From JAQWBS01 sp047975765 (GTDB lineage Bacteria; Pseudomonadota; Alphaproteobacteria; RF32; CAG-239): 64,000 nt of DNA. Location of the stretch: the NCBI GenBank assembly GCA_047975765.1, contig JBKEEF010000002.1:1-64000 (forward strand), in the 5' to 3' direction. Shown piece after piece: positions 33,237-43,220 of the stretch (position 1 is its first letter; every line of letters starts with the position of its first letter). The notes under the pieces are model-generated. The model saw only the letters and a list, made by a program, of their open reading frames with translations. It searched no databases and was not told the DNA's origin. The position numbers and the translations under genes are program-made.

Positions 33237-33477
33237 CCTTACCAAAACAGTTTTTATTCTTCCTGTAAAGTTTTATCAAAACTTTATCTCTCCGTTTTTG
33301 CCAAATGTTTGCCGTCACAAACCTTCCTGCTCTCAATATATGATTGAAGCAATTGAGATACATGGCGTCATAAAAGGGATTTATCTCGGAACCAAAAGAA
33401 TCCTACGTTGCCACCCATGGGGAACTTCTGGGTATGACCCCGTCCCTGAGAAAAAAGAAAAGAATAAAAAGCTTTAA
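33220..33477 (+). CDS. yidD: Membrane protein insertion efficiency factor YidD
   Basis: An 85-residue amphipathic protein that assists YidC and Sec insertion at the inner membrane. It shows the family core LPVKFYQNFISPFLP, CRHKPSCSQYMIEAIEIHG and RCHPWGTSGYDPVP, with three conserved cysteines. It overlaps the 3' end of rnpA and precedes yidC by about 80 bases. Confidence 0.96.
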   Translation: MKQKNSLTKTVFILPVKFYQNFISPFLPNVCRHKPSCSQYMIEAIEIHGVIKGIYLGTKRILRCHPWGTSGYDPVPEKKEKNKKL

Positions 33478-33555
33478 TAACTTGCCTAAGTCGCAAAATT
33501 AGATTAAGAATATTAAAAATTTATCTCATATTTGAATCTGGAGAAAGTGAATAGA

Positions 33556-35229
33556 ATGAAAGAAGAAGTAAAAGGCTTATACCTTGCCGTTATCCTCTCT
33601 GTAGGTATTATTTTTGCAACAAATTTTTTGTTTCCAAAAAAGACCCCACAAGTGGCAGAAAAAGCTACTCAGATTGAAAATGAAGTTAAAACTGAAAAAG
33701 CTCACATTGAAGCATCACAAAGTCAATCTTCAAAAACTTTGTCCGTAGCTCAAGCACTTGATACAGATTCTCGCGTTTCTTTTGAAAATGAAGCTGTAAA
33801 AGGAACAATCCGCCTTAAAGGTGCAAGAATTGACAACTTATATTTAAAGAAATACAAAGAAAATTTGAGCCCAGACAGTCCTGATGTAGAACTTCTTTTC
33901 CCTGCAAAAACAGCTGATGCTTATTATGCTGACTTCGGCTGGACTGTTGCAGATAATAGCATTCAAGCTCCAACTTCTGAAACGGTTTGGAACATCAAAG
34001 AAGGAAACGTTTTAACACCAAAATCTCCAATTGTTTTAGAATGGAATAATGGACAAGGCGTTGTCTTCACAAAAACAATTTCTCTTGATGATAATTATAT
34101 GTTCTTAATTGATCAAAAAGTTAGCAACCTTTCAGGAAAAGAAATTACCCTTTATCCATATGGCTTGATTCACCGTGACATTGGCTCTGCTCTTGAAAAA
34201 AACAGTGTTGTTCACAGTGGTGCAATTGGTGTCATCAACAAGGTCTTAAAAGAAGTCAAATATAAAGACTTAGAAGACATGGAAAAATTCAAAGCAAAAC
34301 ACGGTGGCTGGGCTGGTTTCACAGATAGATATTGGTTCTCTTCTTTTATCTTGGACAATGATGTTAAAAGCGAAATCAAAATGTTTGAAACAGCTACAAG
34401 CAAATATCAAGTTGATTTTTTGGGCAAAGCTTTAACAATTGCACCAAATGAAACACAATCTACAAACCTCAAATTTTTTGCAGGTGCCAAAGAGATTAAA
34501 CTCCTTGATGCTTATGAAAAGAAATATGATATTGAAAAATTTGATCTTGCAGTTGATTTTGGTTGGTACTATTTCTTAACCAAACCATTCTTCTACATCT
34601 TAAACTTCCTCTATCATATTATTGGCAATATGGGTTGGGCGATCATTCTTTTTGCAGCTTGCTTACGTATGGTTATGTTCCCTGTAGCGAACAAGTCTTA
34701 TGAAAGCATGTCTAAGATGAAAAAAGTTCAACCAAAAATGCAAGAACTTCAACAAAAATACAAAGATGATAAAGTCAGACTTCAACAAGAAACAATGAAT
34801 TTGTATCGCCGTGAAAAAATCAATCCAGCTGCAGGTTGCCTTCCTGTTCTTATCCAAATTCCAGTTTTCTTCTCTTTGTATAAAGTTTTGAACTTCTCGA
34901 TTGAACTTCGTCAAGCACCATTTATTGGTTGGATTAAGGATCTTTCTGCTCCAGATCCAATGACAATTTCTAGAATTTTGCATTTCCCAATTCCTAGTTT
35001 GATTAATATTGGACTTTGGCCAATTTTTATGGGAATCACAATGTATGTTCAACAAAAATTGAGTCCAGCGCCTGCAAACAAAGACCAAGCTCGTATGTTT
35101 GCAATGATGCCTATTATCTTCACATTTATGTTAGGACATTTTGCATCAGGACTCGTTATCTATTGGACATTGAGCAATATTCTCTCTATCCTTCAACAAA
35201 GATATATTATGAAGAAAAACGGAGTATAG
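33556..35229 (+). CDS. yidC: Membrane protein insertase YidC
   Basis: YidC inserts and folds inner-membrane proteins, alone or with SecYEG. The 557-residue protein has an N-terminal helix (GLYLAVILSVGIIFATNFLF), a large periplasmic beta-domain to about 330 (with YGLIHRDIG), and the five-helix core with MGWAIILFAACLRMVMFPVANKSY, the cytosolic coiled hairpin SMSKMKKVQPKMQELQQKYKDD, the conserved arginine in LRMVMFP, and NILSILQQRYIMKK at the end. The ATG at 33556 has GGAGA 11 bases upstream; an in-frame TTG 24 bases earlier is less likely. Its last codons contain the ribosome site of engB. Confidence 0.97.
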   Translation: MKEEVKGLYLAVILSVGIIFATNFLFPKKTPQVAEKATQIENEVKTEKAHIEASQSQSSKTLSVAQALDTDSRVSFENEAVKGTIRLKGARIDNLYLKKYKENLSPDSPDVELLFPAKTADAYYADFGWTVADNSIQAPTSETVWNIKEGNVLTPKSPIVLEWNNGQGVVFTKTISLDDNYMFLIDQKVSNLSGKEITLYPYGLIHRDIGSALEKNSVVHSGAIGVINKVLKEVKYKDLEDMEKFKAKHGGWAGFTDRYWFSSFILDNDVKSEIKMFETATSKYQVDFLGKALTIAPNETQSTNLKFFAGAKEIKLLDAYEKKYDIEKFDLAVDFGWYYFLTKPFFYILNFLYHIIGNMGWAIILFAACLRMVMFPVANKSYESMSKMKKVQPKMQELQQKYKDDKVRLQQETMNLYRREKINPAAGCLPVLIQIPVFFSLYKVLNFSIELRQAPFIGWIKDLSAPDPMTISRILHFPIPSLINIGLWPIFMGITMYVQQKLSPAPANKDQARMFAMMPIIFTFMLGHFASGLVIYWTLSNILSILQQRYIMKKNGV

Positions 35230-35232
35230 ACT

Positions 35233-35874
35233 TTGCAGTTTAAGATTGACAATTTCACACAAGAAGAACTGGAAGAAGCGAGACTTATATTCTCTCGCCC
35301 TTGCACCTTCGTTCTTGGTGTGGCAAAACTTGAACAACTCCCTGGTGATGAGCTTAATGAAATTGCTTTTGCAGGACGTTCTAACGTTGGTAAATCAAGT
35401 ATCATTAATGCAGTTACAGGACAAAATGGTTTAGCCAAAACATCTAACACTCCAGGTCGCACCCAACAAATCAATTTCTTCAATTTAGATAATAAAATTC
35501 ATATTGTTGATCTTCCGGGATATGGTTTTGCTAAAGCACCTGAAAATATTGTGAAGCAATGGCAAAAACTGATTTCAACTTACCTTCAAGGACGCTCAAA
35601 TCTTCGCCGTGTTTTTCTCCTCATCGATTCCCGTCATGGTGTCAAAAAAGTTGATGACGAAATCATGAAGATGTTGGACAAAGCTGCTGTGACTTATCAA
35701 ATTGTCTTAACTAAGACTGATAAAATCAATCAGAAAGACCTTGAAAAGGTAATTGAAAGCACAAAAAAGGTTATTTCGGAACATACTGCAGCTTATGCAA
35801 GACTCATTGCCACGAGCTCTGCTAAGAATTTTGGAGTTGAAGAGCTGAGAGCAGAAATTGTTTCTCTTATCTAA
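35233..35874 (+). CDS. engB: Ribosome biogenesis GTPase EngB/YihA
   Basis: EngB is an essential GTPase for 50S assembly and is often linked to cell division. The 213-residue protein has the N-terminal EIAFAGRSNVGKSSIINAV P-loop near 45-60, NTPGRTQQINFF switch region, G3 DLPGYGFAKAP, G4 LTKTDK near 155 and TSSAK G5. It begins with TTG, supported by GGAG at 35220-35223 overlapping the yidC stop, at ideal spacing; no ATG is available before the conserved region. It completes the rpmH-to-engB cluster typical of Alphaproteobacteria. Confidence 0.95.
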   Translation: MQFKIDNFTQEELEEARLIFSRPCTFVLGVAKLEQLPGDELNEIAFAGRSNVGKSSIINAVTGQNGLAKTSNTPGRTQQINFFNLDNKIHIVDLPGYGFAKAPENIVKQWQKLISTYLQGRSNLRRVFLLIDSRHGVKKVDDEIMKMLDKAAVTYQIVLTKTDKINQKDLEKVIESTKKVISEHTAAYARLIATSSAKNFGVEELRAEIVSLI

Positions 35875-35878
35875 TAAA

Positions 35879-35912
35879 AAAAGAGGATGTTATTAAAACA
35901 TCCTCTTTTACA
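35879..35912. terminator. Bidirectional terminator after engB
   Basis: AAAAGAGGATGTT (35879-35891) and AACATCCTCTTTT (35897-35909) form a perfect 13-bp stem between engB and the convergent gene at 35908. Confidence 0.92.
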
Positions 35913-36261
35913 TTTCTTCATATTTTATGAGCGAATTTTTATAGCCATAAAATAATCGAATTTTCCTCTTCGCGAGTGTTTTCAAGTTTTCATAATCTTC
36001 ATCACTAAAATCATAACACCACGCAATAAAAAAATCTTTTTCTTTGTTTTCCAAGAGCAGATATCCAAAAAAATCACTAATATCCTCAATATTAACAACT
36101 TCAATTTTACATGGAATTTCCTCTTGTTTATGGATAATTACTGTATCTGCTTCAAAACAATAACAATCAGGTGCAGACTCAAACAAATTTACACTTTTAT
36201 TTTCTTGTGCAGATACCAAAACAACAGAAAGAGAAAACAATAAAAATAATAGCTTTTTCAT
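35908..36261 (-). CDS. Small exported protein of unknown function
   Basis: A 117-residue protein with a signal peptide (KKLLFLLFSLSVVLVSAQ, cleavage near residue 19). The mature chain has a Cys pair in DCYCFEAD, a third Cys in EIPCKIEVV and a fourth in AWCYDFSDEDYENLK, so disulfides in the periplasm are likely. The family is not recognised. The gene stands alone and its 3' end overlaps the shared terminator. Confidence 0.65.
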   Translation of the reverse strand: MKKLLFLLFSLSVVLVSAQENKSVNLFESAPDCYCFEADTVIIHKQEEIPCKIEVVNIEDISDFFGYLLLENKEKDFFIAWCYDFSDEDYENLKTLAKRKIRLFYGYKNSLIKYEEM

Positions 36262-36336
36262 ATCTTAATAATTTAAATTAGACTTTATTTATAGCATGAA
36301 AAAGATCTCACGTCAAAATAGACAAAGGTAAGATAT

Positions 36337-37029
36337 TTATTTTTGAAAATGGTGTTTTCTTTCAGATTTTTTCAACTTCCAAATATTTCCAATTCCCGAA
36401 ATTGGCTGAACTTTATATTTAGAAACAAGCTTCACGTCTCTGCTCAAAAAAAGTGTCGTTGTCTTAGGGTAAGTTGTCATCGGGCAAAAGCCATAAAAAT
36501 CAACTTGAATAAAATCACCTTTTGCCAAATTTTCAACGGACTCAACATATTCCTTGCTAGTATTTATTCTGTCACTATCATCTAAAATGATAATACCACC
36601 TTTAGCGACCTTTTTAAGAGCCGTTATCGCACATTCAGCTCTTTTTTTACCATCAATCACAATAATATCATAAAGCTCTTTACCCTCTAAAATTGCTTCA
36701 TAATATTTTTCGCCTTCATCACGAAAGCGGATTTCAATATTTTCTTCAGTAAATTCTTTGCGCCATTTTGCAAGCCACTCAGCATTATCTTCAACACTCG
36801 TCACTTGCTCTGCTCTTCTTGCCCACCAACGAGATGAATTACCACAACCAAATTCAAAAATTTTCTTGCCGGAAAAATCAAACTGATCAAGATATTCAAT
36901 TGCAGGATATGTGTACCAAGGAATAGGATTACCTTCTTTATCTGTACACACTTTTTCATCAACTGTTTTATCAAAAATAAAATCATTTTGCCAAATCTCG
37001 ATAAACTTAGTAAATTTTTCGCTAAACAT
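36337..37029 (-). CDS. Class I SAM-dependent methyltransferase (substrate unknown)
   Basis: A 230-residue Rossmann-fold methyltransferase. The SAM loop is IFEFGCGNSSRWWA near 57-70, the acidic ribose-binding residue follows in VTSVEDNAEWL, and IIVIDGKKR and GGIIILDDSDR mark strands 4 and 5. The DG/DD pattern resembles methyltransferases related to FkbM or to O-methyltransferases, but no group is clear. PWYTYPAIEYL near the N-terminus is seen in similar proteins acting on sugars or surface polymers; this is only suggestive. It is monocistronic. Confidence 0.72.
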   Translation of the reverse strand: MFSEKFTKFIEIWQNDFIFDKTVDEKVCTDKEGNPIPWYTYPAIEYLDQFDFSGKKIFEFGCGNSSRWWARRAEQVTSVEDNAEWLAKWRKEFTEENIEIRFRDEGEKYYEAILEGKELYDIIVIDGKKRAECAITALKKVAKGGIIILDDSDRINTSKEYVESVENLAKGDFIQVDFYGFCPMTTYPKTTTLFLSRDVKLVSKYKVQPISGIGNIWKLKKSERKHHFQK

Positions 37030-37168
37030 TTTATTCCTGCTCTTTCATTTCATAAGGGACAATATATTTTATAAAGCCAAAGATAGATACAAATATAACT
37101 AAAGTCAAACTTGTTTTTTACCTATAAAACTATATAACATCAAGACGATGTAAATGGTAGGTACTCTG

Positions 37169-37522
37169 ATGAATAAAATAACTTTAAATTTAAAAAATCC
37201 AATCACAAATGAAATCATAACGGCCTCAACTGGCTTTTCATGGACAACTTTACTTTTTGGATTCTTAGTTCCACTTTATAGAAGAGATTGGAAAGCTTTC
37301 TTCTTGTTTACGCCTATCTATTTCATCACTTTTGGAATGGCATCCATTCCTTTTGCATTCTTTTATAACAAAAGATATATCCGTTCACTTTTTGAGCAAG
37401 GATGTAACCTTCTTTATTTTACTGGAGAACTCAAATCTGGTGAATTAGATGAGCTTGTTGGTTGCCCAACAATCGAAAGAAAAATGCAACAAGAAAACAT
37501 CACTCAAAAACTTGCTGCCTAA
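37169..37522 (+). CDS. Small membrane protein, DUF2628-like
   Basis: A 117-residue protein with two to three hydrophobic segments: TLLFGFLVPLYRRDWKAFFLF followed by FITFGMASIPFAFFYNKRYI, and a hydrophilic C-terminus. The layout (short N-terminus, FxWxxxLFGFxxPLYRRDW, then NKRYIRSLFEQGC) is that of DUF2628/HrgC-like inner-membrane proteins, whose function is unknown. The ATG at 37169 fits this better than the one 15 bases upstream. It converges with holA, overlapping by four bases. Confidence 0.6.
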   Translation: MNKITLNLKNPITNEIITASTGFSWTTLLFGFLVPLYRRDWKAFFLFTPIYFITFGMASIPFAFFYNKRYIRSLFEQGCNLLYFTGELKSGELDELVGCPTIERKMQQENITQKLAA

Positions 37523-38550
37523 CCTCTCGCAAGTTTATTTCCTGCCTGAGCAATATTCAAAAGCGTTTGACCAACAATCTCCTCAACTGGCATATTCGTT
37601 GTTTTACAATCTCTCTCACATTTATATAAGAAATCAAAAGCACCTAAAATTCTTTCTCTGTTCCACATTGAAACTTGTTTTTTGAAAGATGCTTCACGAT
37701 AAAAGATAATTCGTGGTACAAGTGCAAAAACTGCCTTATCAATGGTCATTCCGTCATCAACAAAAGCTCGCGCACTTAAGAGCTTATCAAAATGATAATA
37801 AAGACTTCTCACAATAGAAATTGGTTCAACATTTTCACTAATTAGTTTTAAATAAGCTTTTTGGGATTTTTCAAAATCTCCACCTGCAGCAAAGTAACAA
37901 ACATCTTCAACACTAGATGATGATGTGTCACTAATGACAGTAAGAATATCTTCTGTCGTCACATTTCGCCTATCACCAATATATGTTATCAGCTTATCAA
38001 TCTCTGCCAAGTTACTCTTTCTGTCATTTGAAAGTCGTGTACAAAGTAATTGCAAAGCCTCATTGCTAATCGTAATTTTATTATTAATGAAAACACCTCG
38101 TGCTGTCGCATATATATCTTCAGCCTTATCCTCATAACAAGCAATGCAGGCAAACTCATCTCTTTCTTCCGCAAAAACAACCAAAGAACTTCTTTTGTTC
38201 AAGCTATCTGAAGTGAGAATAAGAAGCGTATCTGAATGGGTTTCGTCAAAGAGTTTTTTAAGAGGTTTGGTCAAATTATTATCAACATCACGAACAATAA
38301 CCACTCTTCTCCCACCCATAAGCGACTGAGAATTATATTCGTAAGCCAGAAGACCAAAGTCTGAATTAACCGCACTCCCATTCAAATCTGCAACTTGAAA
38401 AGCATCACTAACATCTGAAACCACAGTAAGTGCAAAAGATTTTACATATTCAGCAATCAATCCTTCATTCACACCATAAAGTAAAACACCTCTAAGCTGC
38501 TTATCTGGTTGCTTGAAAAACTTATCTATCTGTGCTTGTTTGAATATCAT
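37519..38550 (-). CDS. holA: DNA polymerase III delta subunit
   Basis: HolA opens the sliding clamp as part of the clamp loader. The 343-residue protein begins with MIFKQAQIDKFF and RGVLLYGVNEGLI in the degenerate P-loop position, has VVIVRDVDN and LLILTSDSLNKRS, and the C-terminal helical domain with DRKSNLAEIDKLITYIGD and FDKLLSARAFVDDG. Length and layout are as in Alphaproteobacteria. It overlaps the 3' end of lptE by 29 bases, the usual leuS-lptE-holA order. Confidence 0.9.
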   Translation of the reverse strand: MIFKQAQIDKFFKQPDKQLRGVLLYGVNEGLIAEYVKSFALTVVSDVSDAFQVADLNGSAVNSDFGLLAYEYNSQSLMGGRRVVIVRDVDNNLTKPLKKLFDETHSDTLLILTSDSLNKRSSLVVFAEERDEFACIACYEDKAEDIYATARGVFINNKITISNEALQLLCTRLSNDRKSNLAEIDKLITYIGDRRNVTTEDILTVISDTSSSSVEDVCYFAAGGDFEKSQKAYLKLISENVEPISIVRSLYYHFDKLLSARAFVDDGMTIDKAVFALVPRIIFYREASFKKQVSMWNRERILGAFDFLYKCERDCKTTNMPVEEIVGQTLLNIAQAGNKLARG

Positions 38551-39082
38551 CTTTGATTCCTATTTGGGTATGAAAATAAGCCCCAATACGCAAAGCCATA
38601 TCATTTGCAATAATATTTGCTGCATCACTTTCAGCTTTCTTTTGTGCCATTGTCGTTGAATATGGATTAGACATAATATCATAACTCACAAAAGCTACAC
38701 TATCACCTTTAACAAGTTCATTACCTGCGCGATCCGTCATATAATAATCCACTTTATAAACTGCTCTCTCACGCGTTGCTGTAATATCTTTACGCAATGC
38801 CTGTCTCTCAATAGAAACTTCTTGAGGATTTGTATAAAGCTTATATTCATAACCATCCGCTGTTCCTGAAGGTGCAATAATATCAATGAGCACATTACGA
38901 AGCTTTTGACCAAAACGGGTGTTGATAGATTCGATTCTAATCTTTTCCATTTGGTCATTAATGGTCACATCAAACTCATTTCCAAAATACCATTTTTTTT
39001 CTGTTTTTTTCTCAACATAAAGCGGTTCAAAGCCACAAGCAGCAATGAAAGAAACGAGAACCAGAATCAAAACTTTTTTCAT
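38522..39082 (-). CDS. lptE: LPS-assembly lipoprotein LptE
   Basis: LptE plugs the LptD barrel in the outer membrane and delivers LPS. The 186-residue lipoprotein has signal ILVLVSFIAACGFEPLY with lipobox Cys at 16 and the C-G-F-x-P-L-Y start typical of the family, then RQALRKDITATRERAVYKVDYYM and AIIANDMALRIGAYF near the end as in alphaproteobacterial members. TAGGAAAA precedes the ATG. Followed by and overlapping holA. Confidence 0.88.
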   Translation of the reverse strand: MKKVLILVLVSFIAACGFEPLYVEKKTEKKWYFGNEFDVTINDQMEKIRIESINTRFGQKLRNVLIDIIAPSGTADGYEYKLYTNPQEVSIERQALRKDITATRERAVYKVDYYMTDRAGNELVKGDSVAFVSYDIMSNPYSTTMAQKKAESDAANIIANDMALRIGAYFHTQIGIKDDIQTSTDR

Positions 39083-39136
39083 ATATTTTTCCTAAAAATT
39101 AAATCTTTTAGCAACCTTTTGAAGCCTCAACCAATA

Positions 39137-39165
39137 TTTGGAGAATGAGAGAGATAATAAGAAAT
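39137..39165. repeat. 29-bp dispersed repeat, copy A
   Basis: Identical at 27 of 29 positions, same orientation, to 62391-62419. A shorter related stretch (AAACCTTGAAGAATGCGA) lies at about 39198-39215. Both copies are in gene-free DNA downstream of a minus-strand metabolic gene (leuS here, pflB there). Confidence 0.7.
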
Positions 39166-39304
39166 TTCTATATTAGCCCTCCATTATCTCCTATTTGAAA
39201 CCTTGAAGAATGCGACTAGGACGAAGAAAGTTTTTGACGACGTGTAGACTTAAACTACATGAGGAAAAAAATTTCAAGTCATAGACCATTATACAAAGTA
39301 TCCT

Positions 39305-41785
39305 TTAAAGAACGATATTTACAATCTTATTCGGCACCACAATCACCTTCTTGATTGCTTGACCCTCAGTTTGTCTTTTCACATTTTCTAGTTCAAACGC
39401 AAGCTTTTCAACTTCTTCTTTTGTTGCATTTTTTGGTGCTTCAAAAGTGCCACGCATTTTTCCATTGAGTTGAACTGCAATTGTGACAGTGTCGTCTTCA
39501 GCAAGTTTAGCATCACCAACTGGCCAAACTTCTGTAACAACAGAAGTGTTATATCCCAGTCTTGCCCACATTTCTTCTGACAAGTGTGGTGTGAATGGTG
39601 ACATCAATTTGATGAGCGTAGCATAAAGCTCAGCAGGAATTTTTTCCAGTGATGACAAATAGTTCACATAAGTCATAAAAGAAGAAACAGCTGTGTTGAA
39701 TTTCATTTGATCAACACGTTCTGTCACTTCTAAAATACACTTGTGCATTGCACGCAAATCAGCTGTTGTTGGTTCAATTTTATATGTCTTTTTGAACAAA
39801 GAATAAACTCTGCTCACAAAACGATAGCAACCATTCAAGCTTTCATCATTCCAGTCAACCACTTGCTCAAATGGTCCCATGAACATTTCATAAAGACGGA
39901 AACTATCCGCACCATAGTTTTCAATGATATCATCAGGATTAATCACGTTTCCACGAGATTTAGACATTTTTTCGCCATTTGTTCCCAAAATCATACCATG
40001 AGAAGTTCGTTTCTTATATGGCTCTTTTGTATTCACATAACCACAATCAAAAAGGAATTTATGCCAAAATCTTGAATACAACAAGTGTAATGTTGTATGT
40101 TCCATACCACCATTATACCAATCCACATTCATCCAATAGTCAAGCGCTTCAGGAGAAGCAAAGGCTTGATCATTTTTTGGGTCTGTATAACGCAAGAAAT
40201 ACCAAGAAGAACCTGCCCAACCTGGCATAGTATCTGTTTCACGGCGGGCATGCTTGTGACCACATTTTGGACAAGTCGTATAGAGCCAATCTTCAACTTT
40301 TGCCAAAGGAGATTCACCTTCATCACTTGGCAAATAGTCTTTCACTTCAGGCAAAACTAATGGCAAATCTTCTTCTTTCAATGGCACCCATCCGCAATCT
40401 GGACAATTGACCATTGGAATTGGTTCACCCCAATACCTTTGACGAGAGAATACCCAATCACGAAGTTTGAAGTTTACTTTAGCTTTTCCAAAACCTTTTT
40501 CTTCTGCAAATTTTGTTGCCGCAGCCATACCTTCTTCTTTGTTCATCCCATTCAAGAAACCAGAGTTGATATGAGCACCCTCTCCTTCGTGAGCTTCTTT
40601 AGAAATGTCGCCACCTTCCAACACTTGTGTAATAGGTAAAGAAAATTTCTTAGCAAAATCATAGTCTCTTTGGTCATGTGCCGGAACGGCCATAATTGCG
40701 CCTGTTCCATAGCCCATTAAAACATAATCGGAAATAAATACAGGGATAAGTTCACCATTATAAGGATTTTTAGCTTTTACACCTTTGAGTTCAACACCTG
40801 TTTTTTCTTCACTAATCGTTCTATCTAAATCTGATTTATTTTTTGATTCAGCAACATATGCTTCAACATCTGACTTATTTGTGAATTTATTCAAAAGTTC
40901 TGCAACATATTCATGCTCAGGTGCAAGAACCATATAAGTCACCCCAAATGCTGTATCAGGACGTGTGGTGAAAACAGTCATTTTTTTGCCGTCGATTTCA
41001 TTACCTTTTTCATCAACCAAAGCAAAATCAAGTTCGGCCCCTTCAGAACGACCAATCCAGTTGATTTGTTGAGATTTCACACGGTCAATAAAATCTAAAT
41101 CTTCTAAATCATCAATTAAACGGTCTGCATATTTTGTAATTGCGAACATCCATTGTTCTTTTTCTTTCTTAACAACTTCACCTCCACAACGTTCACAATG
41201 GTTTCCATTGACAACTTCTTCATTTGCCAAACCAATTTTGCAACTAGGACACCAGTTGATAGAAATCTTATCTTTATACGCCAAACCTTTTTCGAAAAAT
41301 TTGATGAACATCCATTGTGTCCACTTATAATATTCTGGAGAAGATGTATCAATACATCTATCCCAATCAAAAGAAAAACCAATCGATTTCAACTGACGTG
41401 TATAGTTTTTAATGTTTTCTGCTGTTGAAATGGCAGGATGAATCCCTGTCTTAATCGCATAGTTTTCTGCAGGAAGACCAAAAGCGTCAAAACCCATTGG
41501 ATACAAAACATTAAAACCTTGCATACGTTTTTTACGAGAAACAACATCAAGCGCGGTATAAGAACGAGGGTGACCAACGTGCAAGCCTTGACCAGATGGA
41601 TATGGAAATTCAACCATTGCATAAAATTTTTCTTTATCATGGTCAATTTCAACTTTATAAGTTTTTTCATCTTCCCAGATTTTTTGCCATTTTTTTTCAA
41701 TGGAATGGAAGTTATATCTTTCTTCGTCAGCCCAGTCTTTTTGCCACTCTTCCCAAGTTGCCCTACCATTGTATCTCGCTGTCAT
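39305..41785 (-). CDS. leuS: Leucyl-tRNA synthetase
   Basis: LeuRS charges tRNA-Leu. The 826-residue class Ia enzyme has HVGH (from PYPSGQGLHVGHPRSY) near 50, a zinc-finger-like CPSCKIG...CERCGG, the CP1 editing domain with TTRPDTAFGVTYMVLAPEH and GTGAIMAVPAHDQRD, a second Cys cluster (CPDCGW, CPKCGHKHARRETDTM), and KMSKSRGNVINPDD. AAGGATTG precedes the ATG. It heads the leuS-lptE-holA group, separated from lptE by about 220 bases holding a repeat and a possible promoter. Confidence 0.98.
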   Translation of the reverse strand: MTARYNGRATWEEWQKDWADEERYNFHSIEKKWQKIWEDEKTYKVEIDHDKEKFYAMVEFPYPSGQGLHVGHPRSYTALDVVSRKKRMQGFNVLYPMGFDAFGLPAENYAIKTGIHPAISTAENIKNYTRQLKSIGFSFDWDRCIDTSSPEYYKWTQWMFIKFFEKGLAYKDKISINWCPSCKIGLANEEVVNGNHCERCGGEVVKKEKEQWMFAITKYADRLIDDLEDLDFIDRVKSQQINWIGRSEGAELDFALVDEKGNEIDGKKMTVFTTRPDTAFGVTYMVLAPEHEYVAELLNKFTNKSDVEAYVAESKNKSDLDRTISEEKTGVELKGVKAKNPYNGELIPVFISDYVLMGYGTGAIMAVPAHDQRDYDFAKKFSLPITQVLEGGDISKEAHEGEGAHINSGFLNGMNKEEGMAAATKFAEEKGFGKAKVNFKLRDWVFSRQRYWGEPIPMVNCPDCGWVPLKEEDLPLVLPEVKDYLPSDEGESPLAKVEDWLYTTCPKCGHKHARRETDTMPGWAGSSWYFLRYTDPKNDQAFASPEALDYWMNVDWYNGGMEHTTLHLLYSRFWHKFLFDCGYVNTKEPYKKRTSHGMILGTNGEKMSKSRGNVINPDDIIENYGADSFRLYEMFMGPFEQVVDWNDESLNGCYRFVSRVYSLFKKTYKIEPTTADLRAMHKCILEVTERVDQMKFNTAVSSFMTYVNYLSSLEKIPAELYATLIKLMSPFTPHLSEEMWARLGYNTSVVTEVWPVGDAKLAEDDTVTIAVQLNGKMRGTFEAPKNATKEEVEKLAFELENVKRQTEGQAIKKVIVVPNKIVNIVL

Positions 41786-41933
41786 TACTCAATCCTTAAA
41801 TATATTTTTAAACATTGGGTCAAATTTATCACAACTTATCTAAAAAACAAGTGTCTTAAAGACATTTTCCAACTTGAATTTAGCATTATTTTAATGATAA
41901 GATAGCGACAAACTTTTAATATGGAAAAAATTT

Positions 41934-43220
41934 ATGTCAGAAACAAGAAAAATCGCAATCAAAGCCCTACAAGATATCATCGAAAACAAAATATTCTTAA
42001 GCGAAATCAAAGAAGAATTTGGAGAAGAAAAAGCTCTTCTCAATATGTTACTTCTCACTTCACTTCGTCACTATGTTTTTTTCAAAAAAACATTGAAAAA
42101 TTATGTAAAAAAGAAAATTCCTGAAAAAAGTGCTATTGCAGAATATGCCCTTATTTTGGCAATGACAGAAATTTTATATCTGAAAACACCTGAATATGCG
42201 ACAATTAACAGTTATGTTGAAATTGTGAAAAAACAGACCGACAAATTTCTCGGTGGGTTTATCAATGCCGTTCTTCGAAAAATTTGTGCTGACAAAGAAG
42301 AAATTTTATCGCTTTATAAAGGTGAATTTTTCTCCAGAGATTTTATTGACATCTTAAAACAGGATTACTCTCGAGAAGAAATTTCAAAAATTGAAAAAGC
42401 CTCAACCAGTGAAACGCTTCTTGATTTAACTGCAAAAGGAGACCCAAAAGTCCTTGCTGAAAAATTAGGGGGAACACTCTTACCCAATGGCACAATTCGT
42501 CTTGCTAGCAAAGGAAACATCTCTCAATTAGATGGATACGAAGCTGGAGAATGGTGGGTACAAGATGTTGCTGCATCTCTAGCGGCGTTAACAATTGGGA
42601 ATATTGAAGGAAAAAGAGTTTTAGACCTCTGTTCAGCACCAGGTGGAAAAGCTGCTCAACTCATCAACAAAGGTGGAAAAATCACTTGCCTTGATGTTGC
42701 CGACAATCGAATTGGTGTCTTAGAAGAAAACTTAACTCGCCTTCAAATGGAAGCAAATGAGATTATCTGCACAGACGGAATAAAATTTTTAGCAAAATAT
42801 GAGGGTGAAAAATTTGATGCTATACTTCTTGATGCACCATGCTCAGCAACAGGGATTATCCGCAGACATCCTGAAACAGCACTCATCAAAGATATCAATG
42901 ATCTCAAAGCACAAGAAAAATTGCAAAGGGCCTTTTTAAGACATATCTCAAAAGCACTTAAAAAAGATGGAATTCTTGTTTATTGCACTTGCTCTATCAG
43001 CAAATTTGAAGGTGAAAAACAAATCAATTCATTCCTCAAAGAAAACAAAAACTTCAAAATTGTTCCTATTAAAGAAAAAGAAATAAATATATATGATAAT
43101 GAGGGCAAGTTAAAAAATTTGATAACAAAAGAAAGGTTTATTAGAACTTTACCATATCATCTTGAAGAACTTGGTGGGATGGATTCCTTCTTTATTGCAA
43201 AACTACAAAAGGTTGATTAA
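41934..43220 (+). CDS. rsmB: 16S rRNA (cytosine-967-C5)-methyltransferase
   Basis: RsmB makes m5C967 in 16S rRNA. The 428-residue protein has a NusB-like N-terminal domain (ALILAMTEILYLKTPEYATINSYVEIVKK, in two parts, then FINAVLRKI) and a NOL1/NOP2/Sun methyltransferase domain with LDLCSAPGGKAAQL near 225, the catalytic motif DAPCSATGIIRRHPE, and VYCTCSI with the second catalytic cysteine. GGAAAAAA precedes the ATG. The following gene starts immediately after its stop. Confidence 0.95.
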   Translation: MSETRKIAIKALQDIIENKIFLSEIKEEFGEEKALLNMLLLTSLRHYVFFKKTLKNYVKKKIPEKSAIAEYALILAMTEILYLKTPEYATINSYVEIVKKQTDKFLGGFINAVLRKICADKEEILSLYKGEFFSRDFIDILKQDYSREEISKIEKASTSETLLDLTAKGDPKVLAEKLGGTLLPNGTIRLASKGNISQLDGYEAGEWWVQDVAASLAALTIGNIEGKRVLDLCSAPGGKAAQLINKGGKITCLDVADNRIGVLEENLTRLQMEANEIICTDGIKFLAKYEGEKFDAILLDAPCSATGIIRRHPETALIKDINDLKAQEKLQRAFLRHISKALKKDGILVYCTCSISKFEGEKQINSFLKENKNFKIVPIKEKEINIYDNEGKLKNLITKERFIRTLPYHLEELGGMDSFFIAKLQKVD